From an uncultured Succiniclasticum sp. (GTDB lineage Bacteria > Bacillota > Negativicutes > Acidaminococcales > Acidaminococcaceae): DNA of 15,540 nucleotides. The notes beneath the pieces are model-generated. The model was not told the origin of the DNA and searched no databases. It saw only the letters and a list, made by a program, of their open reading frames with translations. Location: assembly GCA_900544275.1 (NCBI GenBank), contig UQUU01000016.1, positions 1 to 15,540 of the forward strand, given 5' to 3'. The position numbers and the translations under genes were made by a program. Shown here piece by piece: positions 7,594 to 13,704 of the stretch. Within the stretch, counting starts at the first letter, position 1. Every line of letters begins with the position of its first letter.

Positions 7594-9558
7594 ATGCAAT
7601 TAGTGGTAGATAAGTTAGCAAAAGCCTTTGGCGCTCACGAAATTTTTCATGATGTGAGTTTCATGGTCGCCAAAGGAGAAAAAATTGGTTTGGTAGGTGT
7701 CAATGGCAGCGGTAAATCCACGCTGGTGAAGTGCCTCCTGGATCCGGAATATGCGGACCGAGGCACTGTTTCTTTTGCGGCAGGGCTACAGATCGGTTAC
7801 GTAGAGCAGGGATTTGATCGGATCGGTGCGGGTTCGGTCTGGGAATTTATGCTGGAGGCCAATCCTGAGATCCTGACTCTCAGACAGAAATTAACGGATC
7901 TGGAAAAGGCTCTGGGGAATAACGACCCGGCAATTTTAGAAAGTTACAGTCGGGCGACACAGCGGTATGAATACCTGGAAGGATATCAATACGAAGCAAA
8001 ACTTAAAATGGTGTTGTTCGGGCTGGCTTTTCCGGAAGCCATGTGGCAGCAACCGGCGCAAACGCTTTCCGGCGGTCAGAAAACACGCCTTCTGTTAGCG
8101 GCGGCGTTGGTCTCTTCACCGGAATTTATGCTGCTGGACGAACCGACCAATCACCTGGATATTCGCATGATGGAATGGTTGGAGCAGTATTTGCGCGATT
8201 TTAAGGGCGGCGTAGTCGTGATCAGCCACGATCGGGTCTTTCTGGATCATGTGGCAACCCGCATCCTGGAGATGGAGGGGGGAAAATTACAGTCTTTTCC
8301 CGGCAATTATTCCAGATATCTGGTACAAAAAGAAATTCAGACGCAAACGGAAAAAGCAGCTTACGCAGCACAACAGGATTTTATTGCGGAACAGGAAGCC
8401 TATATCCGCCGTTTCAAGGCGGGTATCAAAAGTAAAATGGCCCGGGGCCGCCAGTCACGTTTGGACCGCCTGGAACGGTTGGAAGCGCCGGTGGAACAGG
8501 AGTCTTTTTCTCTGCGCCTGCCTCCGGCTCCCGAGTCGGCGGAACGCGTTCTGGTTCTGGAACAATTAAATGTAGGCTACCCTTCCAAACTTCTGGTACA
8601 GGGTGTGAATTTGGTGCTGCGTCGAGGTGAAAAAGTGGGACTGATCGGCGCTAACGGTACTGGAAAGACTACTTTACTGCGTACCATACTGGGGGAAATT
8701 CCGGCGCTGTCCGGACAGGTCAAAGTGGGCAATCGGGTTAAAATAGGTTACTTTTCCCAGAGTTACGAGAGATTGGATCCCCAACAGACGTTGATGGACA
8801 GTTTACAGATCGAATATGGTCTGACGGACGGGCAGACCCGTTCTCTTTTAGGCGGTATGCTGTTTCGCGGGGAAGAGGTGTTCAAAGAAATCGGCACTCT
8901 TTCCGGTGGTCAAAAAGCCCGTTTGGTTTTATTAAAGCTGGTGCTGGACGGAGCGAACCTTCTTATTTTAGACGAACCGACCAACCATTTGGATATTCTG
9001 GCTAAAGAAACCGTGGAAGCCGCTCTGGAAATCTTCGACGGCACCGTGCTGGTCGTAAGCCATGATCGTTATTTAATCAACGAAGTGACGGACCGTATCT
9101 GGGAAATCGAAGAACAAAAGGTCCGGGACTATAAAGGAAATTACGAGTATTATCTGGAGCAAAAAGCAAAATTTTGTCCGGCAACAGACAGCACCATCGC
9201 AAAAACAGGGAAAACAGAAAAAACTGCTGCGCCTGCTGCAGATCCTGAGACGAGTGATGGAGAAAAAGCAACTGATCAGGCAGTAACAGAGGCGGAGAGC
9301 AGGAAAAAAGCAACCAGGACCCATAGCTCGGCCCAGTTGGCGGAACTGATCGACGGGGTGGAAATGAAAATCCGTGAGCAGGACGCCTTGCTGGCCTATG
9401 TAGATGTAAGGATCGCCATGCCGGAAAATCAGCAGGATTTTGCGAAAAGTCAGGCTCTGGCAGAAGAGCGGGCGGTGTATGAAGCAAAATTGGACGAACT
9501 GACGGAACACTGGGAAGCCTTGCTGGAAGAACAGGAGGCCTTGGAAGAAAATGACTGA
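7594..9558 (+). CDS. ABC-F family ATPase (translation factor, Uup/YfmR-like)
   Basis: This 654-residue protein has two ABC cassettes on one chain and no membrane segments, the plan of ABC-F ribosome-associated factors. Walker A motifs start at G35 (GVNGSGKST) and G352 (GANGTGKTT). Signatures LSGGQ lie at 158-162 and 436-440, each followed by LDEPTNHLDI. The linker between cassettes holds the basic stretch FKAGIKSKMARGRQSR that in this family reaches the tRNA in the ribosome. A Lys/Ala/Glu/Thr-rich spacer (about 530-580) leads to a C-terminal helical hairpin, as in Uup and YfmR. Members resolve stalled ribosomes or, in some cases, protect against antibiotics; nothing here points to drug resistance. 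A TATAAT at 7558-7563 lacks a good -35. The stop overlaps tadA by eight bases. Confidence 0.92.
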   Translation: MQLVVDKLAKAFGAHEIFHDVSFMVAKGEKIGLVGVNGSGKSTLVKCLLDPEYADRGTVSFAAGLQIGYVEQGFDRIGAGSVWEFMLEANPEILTLRQKLTDLEKALGNNDPAILESYSRATQRYEYLEGYQYEAKLKMVLFGLAFPEAMWQQPAQTLSGGQKTRLLLAAALVSSPEFMLLDEPTNHLDIRMMEWLEQYLRDFKGGVVVISHDRVFLDHVATRILEMEGGKLQSFPGNYSRYLVQKEIQTQTEKAAYAAQQDFIAEQEAYIRRFKAGIKSKMARGRQSRLDRLERLEAPVEQESFSLRLPPAPESAERVLVLEQLNVGYPSKLLVQGVNLVLRRGEKVGLIGANGTGKTTLLRTILGEIPALSGQVKVGNRVKIGYFSQSYERLDPQQTLMDSLQIEYGLTDGQTRSLLGGMLFRGEEVFKEIGTLSGGQKARLVLLKLVLDGANLLILDEPTNHLDILAKETVEAALEIFDGTVLVVSHDRYLINEVTDRIWEIEEQKVRDYKGNYEYYLEQKAKFCPATDSTIAKTGKTEKTAAPAADPETSDGEKATDQAVTEAESRKKATRTHSSAQLAELIDGVEMKIREQDALLAYVDVRIAMPENQQDFAKSQALAEERAVYEAKLDELTEHWEALLEEQEALEEND

Positions 9559-10009
9559 ATTATCCCATGAAGCCTATATGGAAAAGGCGTTGCAGGAAGC
9601 TGAAAAAGCGGCGGCGCGGGGAGAAGTTCCTGTCGGGGCCGTGATCATCAAAGACGGACTGGTACTGGCTCGTGCCCATAATATGCGGGAGCAGTGGCTG
9701 GACGCTACGGCTCATGCGGAAGTCATTGCCATCCGTGAGGCGTGCAGGGCCTTGCAAAACTGGCGCCTGACAGGTTGTACATTGTATGTGACGGTGGAGC
9801 CTTGTCCCATGTGCGCCGGGGCGATTTTCAACAGCCGGGTGGATACGGTAGTCTTCGGTTGTCGGGATAATCGGGCCGGGGCGGTGGAATCGCTTTTCAA
9901 TGTGTTGTCCCATCCCTCGTTGAACCATCAGCCTCAGGTGATCGGCGGCATCTTAGAAGATCGCTGCGCTGCGGTGGTAAAAGAGTTTTTTGCCAAACGA
10001 AGAGACTGA
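9551..10009 (+). CDS. tadA: tRNA-specific adenosine deaminase
   Basis: TadA deaminates A34 of tRNA-Arg(ACG) to inosine. The zinc-dependent deaminase site is complete: HAE (H55, E57) and PCPMC (C85, C88). The GEVPVGAV segment (24-31) and FGCRDNRAGA (102-111) are specific to tRNA deaminases rather than guanine or cytosine deaminases. Length (152) is normal. The ATG lies inside the last codons of the ABC-F gene (8-base overlap, ATGACTGA), so the two translation-related genes are probably co-translated. A serine tRNA follows, an order found in other Firmicutes. Confidence 0.95.
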   Translation: MTELSHEAYMEKALQEAEKAAARGEVPVGAVIIKDGLVLARAHNMREQWLDATAHAEVIAIREACRALQNWRLTGCTLYVTVEPCPMCAGAIFNSRVDTVVFGCRDNRAGAVESLFNVLSHPSLNHQPQVIGGILEDRCAAVVKEFFAKRRD

Positions 10010-10126
10010 GCAGGTGGTAACCACGGCATGAAGTGCGGTAGAAAAGATAACAGATTGCATCCTGTCGTGGGAATTTCTTCCAACGGTGAATTGCGAAAGA
10101 GATTCATTTAATATAGAAAATTTTGC

Positions 10127-10156
10127 TGGTCAAATTCACCCAAATTATGATATAAT
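10127..10156 (+). promoter_or_regulatory. Promoter for tRNA-Ser
   Basis: A perfect TATAAT (10151-10156) lies 22 bases upstream of the mature tRNA end. A partial -35 (TGGTCA, 10127-10132) is 18 bases before it. The position fits a tRNA promoter with a short leader. Confidence 0.6.
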
Positions 10157-10178
10157 AAATCCCGATTTAAAGAATTAT

Positions 10179-10267
10179 GGAGCGGTATCGAAGTGGTCAT
10201 AACGAGGCGGACTCGAAATCCGTTAGCCGTCCGCGGCACGTGGGTTCGAATCCCACCCGCTCCGCCA
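10179..10267 (+). tRNA. tRNA-Ser (anticodon CGA)
   Basis: The cloverleaf folds by eye. The acceptor is GGAGCGG/CCGCTCC (10179-10185 with 10257-10263), and the anticodon stem is GCGGA/TCCGT with loop CTCGAAA, giving anticodon CGA that reads UCG. The T-arm is GTGGG-TTCGAAT-CCCAC. A long variable arm (about GCCGTCCGCGGC) marks a class II serine tRNA. The 3' CCA is encoded (10265-10267). The gene is intact although an integrated element begins at its 3' side, as expected if the element restores the tRNA end on insertion. Confidence 0.95.
10240..10267. other. Probable attachment site at the tRNA-Ser 3' end
   Basis: An integrase gene lies 262 bases downstream of the tRNA and points towards it, the usual layout for elements that insert in a tRNA 3' end. 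The core is most likely the T-arm/acceptor segment and may extend slightly beyond. The second copy is outside the window, so the exact core cannot be drawn. Confidence 0.5.
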
Positions 10268-10271
10268 ATTT

Positions 10272-10297
10272 TGGTTTAGCTATTCCTCTTTAAACCA
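10272..10297. repeat. Inverted repeat just outside the tRNA
   Basis: TGGTTTA (10272-10278) and TAAACCA (10291-10297) form a perfect 7-bp inverted pair with a 12-base loop, immediately after the tRNA end. It may be a core- or arm-binding site of the recombinase. Confidence 0.4.
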
Positions 10298-10300
10298 CAT

Positions 10301-10319
10301 TGTGACATGTTATGTTACA
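10301..10319. repeat. Imperfect palindrome in the attachment region
   Basis: TGTGACAT (10301-10308) and ATGTTACA (10312-10319) are inverted copies with one mismatch around a 3-base centre. The form resembles a dimeric protein-binding site, perhaps for an excisionase or a host factor. Confidence 0.4.
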
Positions 10320-10354
10320 GTGCAGGCACAGAGCGGAACTACGATAGAACGTAA

Positions 10355-10382
10355 TTACCATATCGAACCACGTTTTACCATA
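10355..10382. repeat. Direct repeats spaced by 20 bases (candidate arm sites)
   Basis: TTACCATA occurs at 10355-10362 and at 10375-10382, exactly 20 bases apart, so both copies face the same side of the helix. A related ACCATT follows at once. Integrase arm-type or excisionase sites often have this layout. Confidence 0.45.
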
Positions 10383-10397
10383 CCATTAAACAAAACT

Positions 10398-10457
10398 TGC
10401 TCACTTTTTGTTCACTGTCACCTCATGAAATGACGAAATGTGTTAACCAAGTGAGCA
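10398..10457. repeat. Separated inverted repeat in the attachment region
   Basis: TGCTCACTT (10398-10406) and AAGTGAGCA (10449-10457) are perfect 9-bp inverted copies. GTTAACC also occurs twice nearby (10442-10448 and 10465-10471). No gene is seen in 10268-10529; it is a repeat-rich regulatory stretch. Confidence 0.4.
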
Positions 10458-10485
10458 CAAGGAAGTTAACCTTGATAATAAGGGA

Positions 10486-10525
10486 AAGGCCGCACCTGGC
10501 AATTCAGGTACGGCCTTATTTTTTT
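10486..10525. terminator. Strong hairpin terminator between tRNA-Ser and the integrase
   Basis: A 13-position stem with one mismatch (10486-10498 with 10505-10517) and a 6-base loop is followed on the + strand by ATTTTTTT (10518-10525). On the - strand it lies 13 bases after the integrase stop and is followed by TTTCCCTTATT. It can serve both directions, ending + strand transcription from the tRNA and - strand transcription of the integrase. Confidence 0.88.
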
Positions 10526-10529
10526 ATGT

Positions 10530-11663
10530 TCAGACTGAAATTGTATTCAGGGCATTCATGACTTCCTGCTGCATCTTGTCAGAAACGTGAGTGTAGACCG
10601 CCATGGTCGTCCGGGGTTCGTTGTGTCCGACGCGCACCATGATAGCCTTCAACGGCACACCTTCCTCGGCGAGAAGCGAAATGTGTGTATGGCGAAAGAT
10701 ATGAGTAGTAAGGTGTTTCTGATGGTGCAGGGAGCGCAGCAGACGGTTAACATAAGAAATATCAAGCGGATAGCCGTCCCGCTCTGACGTGAAGATATAG
10801 CGATCCGGAAGATTGTCCCCGGAGCGGCTTCCCCATGCCCGGGCAAGCTTGTTTCGAGTCATGAATTTCCGAAGGATTTCCATGGAGCGCCGGTCCAGCG
10901 TGACATCCCGGATAGAGTAGACATTCTTGGGCGTGTCCCGGCGGCCCCGTCCCCCGGGCACGTTGAAAGTGATGGTGCCGGTTACATGGATCAACTGGCG
11001 CTGCAGGTCTACATCAGCCTCACGGAGGGCCGCCAACTCGCCGTAGCGCAGTCCGGTTCGACTTTGGAACTCACAGATATCGGCGATATAGGGCGACTGT
11101 TCCCGCAGCTCAGCAAGTACTTCGGATAACTCCGAGCGGGACAGGAACTTGGCGGCAGCTGTGACCACCGCTGCCTTTGTCTTTGCCGGAAGTTCGATAC
11201 GAACCCGACGCAGGGCTAGGGCATTGATTCCGTCCAGACGCTCCGCGCGTTCCATAGCTGCTTTAGCGAACAGGAAGGTGTCTTTTGCGCTGCGCGGGGA
11301 TGTGGACAGCGATAGCCCGTCAAAAAAGCGCTGCCACTCCCGGGCCGTGATACCGGCGGCGTTTCGTTCGGGCTCGAAGATCTCGAAGATCCTGCGGCTA
11401 TATAGGCTATAGTGGATCAGGGTCAATGGTTTAACGCTCAAAGACTTGTGCTTGACATAATCATCCAGAATAGATCGCAGCGTCATCGTCGCCTCCGGCG
11501 GCTCCAGCTTTCGACGGATAATGTCGGCCAACATGGCCTGCGCTTTTTTCGCAGTGGGGCGTGTTTTGTTAGCCATCGTGACGGTTACGGTCCGACGGCG
11601 TCCGCAGCGATCAACATACCGTTCCCGGAACAGAAACTTGCCATTTCTTTCATCTATCCACAT
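10530..11663 (-). CDS. int: Tyrosine recombinase (phage-type integrase)
   Basis: This 377-residue enzyme catalyses site-specific insertion and excision of the element. All catalytic residues are present: R206 (TGLRYGEL), K246 (DTPKN), H321 and R324 (HIFRH), H347 (VGHNEP) and the nucleophile Y357 (VYTHVS). Residues 1-55 form a small basic arm-binding domain, and 60-155 a core-binding SAM-like domain. AAGGAGG stands just before the ATG on the - strand. The gene ends next to the strong hairpin at 10486 and faces the tRNA-Ser, so the tRNA is its probable target. Its DNA is clearly richer in G and C than the cargo genes beyond it. No frameshift or missing residue is seen, so it may be active. Confidence 0.95.
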   Translation of the reverse strand: MWIDERNGKFLFRERYVDRCGRRRTVTVTMANKTRPTAKKAQAMLADIIRRKLEPPEATMTLRSILDDYVKHKSLSVKPLTLIHYSLYSRRIFEIFEPERNAAGITAREWQRFFDGLSLSTSPRSAKDTFLFAKAAMERAERLDGINALALRRVRIELPAKTKAAVVTAAAKFLSRSELSEVLAELREQSPYIADICEFQSRTGLRYGELAALREADVDLQRQLIHVTGTITFNVPGGRGRRDTPKNVYSIRDVTLDRRSMEILRKFMTRNKLARAWGSRSGDNLPDRYIFTSERDGYPLDISYVNRLLRSLHHQKHLTTHIFRHTHISLLAEEGVPLKAIMVRVGHNEPRTTMAVYTHVSDKMQQEVMNALNTISV

Positions 11664-11719
11664 AATGACCTCCTTACTCCGCCGCCCAGCAGCGGTGTTA
11701 TCCCATAAGCGCAGCCCCT

Positions 11720-11748
11720 TTGCGTTAAAAGGCCTGCCATGTTATAAT
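11720..11748 (+). promoter_or_regulatory. Extended -10 promoter, + strand, upstream of the cargo
   Basis: TTGCGT (11720-11725), a 17-base spacer and TATAAT (11743-11748) preceded by TGT form a good extended -10 promoter. It reads towards the protease gene. An inverted pair, AAGGG (11751-11755) and CCCTT (11765-11769), lies over the expected transcription start and could be an operator or a leader hairpin. Confidence 0.55.
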
Positions 11749-11792
11749 AAAAGGGCAGAGTACACCCTTGTTTAGTGACGTGGGGCCTGCTT

Positions 11793-11823
11793 GACCGTTC
11801 GGTGTTGATAGCACTGGGCGGTC
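11793..11823 (+). repeat. Stem-loop between the two cargo promoters
   Basis: GACCG (11793-11797) and CGGTC (11819-11823) pair, with an inner GTG/CAC step. A T-poor TATTT follows, so it is at best a weak terminator for a short leader from the upstream promoter. Confidence 0.3.
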
Positions 11824-11829
11824 TATTTG

Positions 11830-11858
11830 TTGACGAATTCATATAAAAACTATATACT
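11830..11858 (+). promoter_or_regulatory. Sigma-70-type promoter for the protease gene
   Basis: TTGACG (11830-11835) and TATACT (11853-11858) are separated by 17 bases, close to consensus. They lie about 50 bases before the start at 11907. Two ACTATA copies (11849-11854, 11856-11861) overlap the -10 and might be a repressor target. Confidence 0.75.
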
Positions 11859-11906
11859 ATAATATACAAAGAGTAGTAGCAAGTGGAATATTCGGGAGGT
11901 GCTACA

Positions 11907-12821
11907 ATGCCGAATTGGATGCAGATTGCAAACCAAGCGCAAAGGATCCCTGATCCATTAAGCCATTTTCGAAAACATTATTTATCCACTATGTCAGAAT
12001 ATACGGGTAGAAATATTATAGCTTACTATTCAGCCTTCCTTCAGAAATCAGGATTAGCTGGATTGGGTATTGATGATAACGATAAAAATGCTTTTATGCA
12101 AGCCATTTGTGGGCTGGAATGTCAAAAGGGGTTAGATTTAATTTTGCATACACCCGGGGGAGAACTGGCAGCAACTGAGTCAATAGTGATTTACCTTCAA
12201 AAAATGTTTGGTAAGAATATTCGTGTTTTTGTTCCACAAATGGCCATGTCCGCAGGAACTATGCTAGCATTATCTGCAAAACAAATAGTAATGGGAAAAC
12301 AATCAAATTTAGGACCTATTGACCCGCAGTTTGGCGGAATGTCTTGCGCAGGTATTTTGGATGAATTCCGTACAGCATGTATTCAATCGGCGCAAATACC
12401 TGGTGCAGTAGAAATGTGGAGAATGATTATAGGAAAATATCATCCGACATTTTTGGGGGATTGTGAGAAAGCCATAAAATGGTCTAACAGCATGGTAAAA
12501 GATTGGCTGGAAAATAATATGTTTAGCGGTTATAAAAATAAGGCAGATCGAGCCCAAAAGGTAATTGATCGGTTATCAAGTCATGATGACACATATAATC
12601 ATAGCCGCCATATTCATATTGAAGAGCTGAAAACTTTAGGCGTCAAGGTCTTGGAATTGGAGAATTTGGATAAAACACCGCGTAATGATTGTAAAGATCT
12701 ACAAGATTGTGTATTGTCTATACATCATGCCTTTATGCAAACATTAGCAAACTCAAACGCTATAAAAATTGTAGAAAATCACAAAGGTGAGGCAATGGCA
12801 TTGACAACAGTTCATGCTTAA
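11907..12821 (+). CDS. SDH/Clp-fold serine protease (SDH_sah-like)
   Basis: The 304-residue product matches the SDH_sah family, cytoplasmic serine proteases with the ClpP/crotonase fold related to SppA. Visible motifs are LILHTPGGELAATE (78-91, oxyanion region), VPQMAMSAGTMLAL (109-122, with S115 as likely nucleophile), and NLGPIDPQFGG (134-144, D139). A His-rich block NHSRHIHIEELKTLGV (231-246) is also typical. There is no signal peptide or membrane segment. ATG 11907 is chosen over GTG 11883 because GGGAGGT (11894-11900) fits it. A close-to-consensus promoter precedes it and a 58-residue gene follows within 16 bases. The substrate is unknown. Its place between int and the repressor marks it as element cargo. 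The DNA is AT-rich relative to the integrase. Confidence 0.85.
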   Translation: MPNWMQIANQAQRIPDPLSHFRKHYLSTMSEYTGRNIIAYYSAFLQKSGLAGLGIDDNDKNAFMQAICGLECQKGLDLILHTPGGELAATESIVIYLQKMFGKNIRVFVPQMAMSAGTMLALSAKQIVMGKQSNLGPIDPQFGGMSCAGILDEFRTACIQSAQIPGAVEMWRMIIGKYHPTFLGDCEKAIKWSNSMVKDWLENNMFSGYKNKADRAQKVIDRLSSHDDTYNHSRHIHIEELKTLGVKVLELENLDKTPRNDCKDLQDCVLSIHHAFMQTLANSNAIKIVENHKGEAMALTTVHA

Positions 12822-12837
12822 AAGGAGGGACTTTATT

Positions 12838-13014
12838 ATGATTGATTTTGATAAGGAATATGCAAAAATAGTACAGAATAAGGGTGTGAATGTTTATGAA
12901 TCTCCGGAACGCCAAGGAGAAAGTATTAAAAAATGTAGTATTTTAAAAGAGGCTAATATTCAGTATGGTAACTTACAATATTATAAAAACGAAATGACGT
13001 ATAAAAAAAATTGA
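12838..13014 (+). CDS. 58-residue protein of unknown function
   Basis: No family is recognised. The small hydrophilic product starts MIDFDKEYAKIVQNK, has one Cys, and ends in a Lys/Tyr/Asn-rich tail. ATG 12838 is used because AAAGGAGG (12821-12828), which overlaps the protease stop codon, sits at the right distance. The frame is also open from ATG 12814, but that start lacks a ribosome site. It is almost certainly co-transcribed with the protease and ends at the terminator at 13029. It could be an adaptor, substrate or inhibitor of the protease; this is inference from position alone. Confidence 0.7.
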   Translation: MIDFDKEYAKIVQNKGVNVYESPERQGESIKKCSILKEANIQYGNLQYYKNEMTYKKN

Positions 13015-13028
13015 TCGTTGCTTTTCCT

Positions 13029-13050
13029 GCCGCCTTCGGGCGGCTTTTTT
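13029..13050 (+). terminator. Intrinsic terminator with UUCG loop
   Basis: GCCGCC (13029-13034) and GGCGGC (13039-13044) close a TTCG tetraloop and are followed by six T (13045-13050). It ends the protease/58-residue transcript. Confidence 0.95.
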
Positions 13051-13059
13051 ATTTCCTTG

Positions 13060-13079
13060 CCCCCTCGAATTCGAGGGGG
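13060..13079. repeat. 20-bp perfect palindrome between convergent genes
   Basis: Ten bases (CCCCCTCGAA) are followed at once by their exact reverse complement. The palindrome abuts the stop codon of the - strand gene (13080-13082). It can fold into a strong hairpin on either strand, but no long T-run follows on the - strand. It probably blocks transcripts from one or both sides. Confidence 0.75.
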
Positions 13080-13670
13080 TTATTTCTCTGTGTTCAATTT
13101 CTTTACTAACTGATACATGCCCGGGATTTCATAAATCCGCCAGGTACCATCATCTAAACGCTTGGCACGGAGGGGGATATTTATATCTTCCTTGGTTCTT
13201 TTATTTGTTACGACCATCTGTATTTCCACTGTAGTATCGTCAATCTTTTTAGACGACGCGGATTTCACGGCAGAAGAGTCAAAAGCGTTTCTTAAATCTT
13301 TTGCAGGTTTATCTCCTGTTTTTTCAGCCGTGGGTGTAGTTGGTTCTAACCCCATGATATCTTTGTCAATATTGTCCTTGGCTAAAGAAATAGCGACTTG
13401 TTTTAATGCGGGCAGAAGGGCCTGTACAAAAGGATTGTCTTTCTCCGGCAACTCATTTTTTATCGTTTCGTCTAAGTAAGAATTGAGTATGCGGTCAACA
13501 TCTATATGCTTGTGTACCTTATAGACATCGTGAGCCTTGTAACCGTCTGCAATGATTTTCAACGTGTATTCCGGCGTTTTAATATAATACAGGAAGTAGT
13601 ATGCGGCAGATCCGGCCGCAATTATCAGCACTGCAAGTAAGGCATAAATCCACTTAGATAGTTTTTTCAT
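13080..13670 (-). CDS. Membrane-anchored DUF2939-like protein
   Basis: The 196-residue product has a short basic start (MKKLSK), one transmembrane helix at about 8-29, and an outward-facing domain. The segment TPEYTLKIIADGYKAHDVYKVHKHIDVDRIL (32-62) is the DUF2939 pattern, with a helix, an 'aHDv' turn and a 'vDvdri' strand. A Thr/Lys/Pro-rich spacer (about 105-125) separates it from a beta-rich C-terminal half ending in GTWRIYEIPGM. No enzymatic residues are apparent and the function is unknown. AAGGAGA precedes the ATG on the - strand. It is the last gene of a - strand run that begins beyond the right edge. The anchor suggests a role at the cell surface of the lysogen, such as envelope-level immunity, but that is a guess. 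Confidence 0.75.
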   Translation of the reverse strand: MKKLSKWIYALLAVLIIAAGSAAYYFLYYIKTPEYTLKIIADGYKAHDVYKVHKHIDVDRILNSYLDETIKNELPEKDNPFVQALLPALKQVAISLAKDNIDKDIMGLEPTTPTAEKTGDKPAKDLRNAFDSSAVKSASSKKIDDTTVEIQMVVTNKRTKEDINIPLRAKRLDDGTWRIYEIPGMYQLVKKLNTEK

Positions 13671-13704
13671 GGTTGATTCTCCTTTTATCTGTTTATTAAT
13701 AAAT

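Noticed and set aside
9073..9510. Open frames on the - strand opposite the ABC-F C-terminal part
   Set aside because: They mirror the Lys/Glu-rich spacer and coiled coil of the ABC-F gene. The Phe/Leu/Ser/Pro-rich products look like antisense translation.
10010..10178. Small SRP RNA gene between tadA and tRNA-Ser
   Set aside because: It was looked for because it occurs near tadA in some Firmicutes. The conserved GGAAG/AGCAGCC-type apical loop is absent. Only weak pairing (CCACG 10021-10025 with CGTGG 10066-10070) is seen.
11654..11869. Open frame of 71 codons on the - strand overlapping the integrase start
   Set aside because: It has no ribosome site and covers the promoters and inverted repeats upstream of the protease gene. 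A small excisionase was considered, but no helix-turn-helix pattern is seen.
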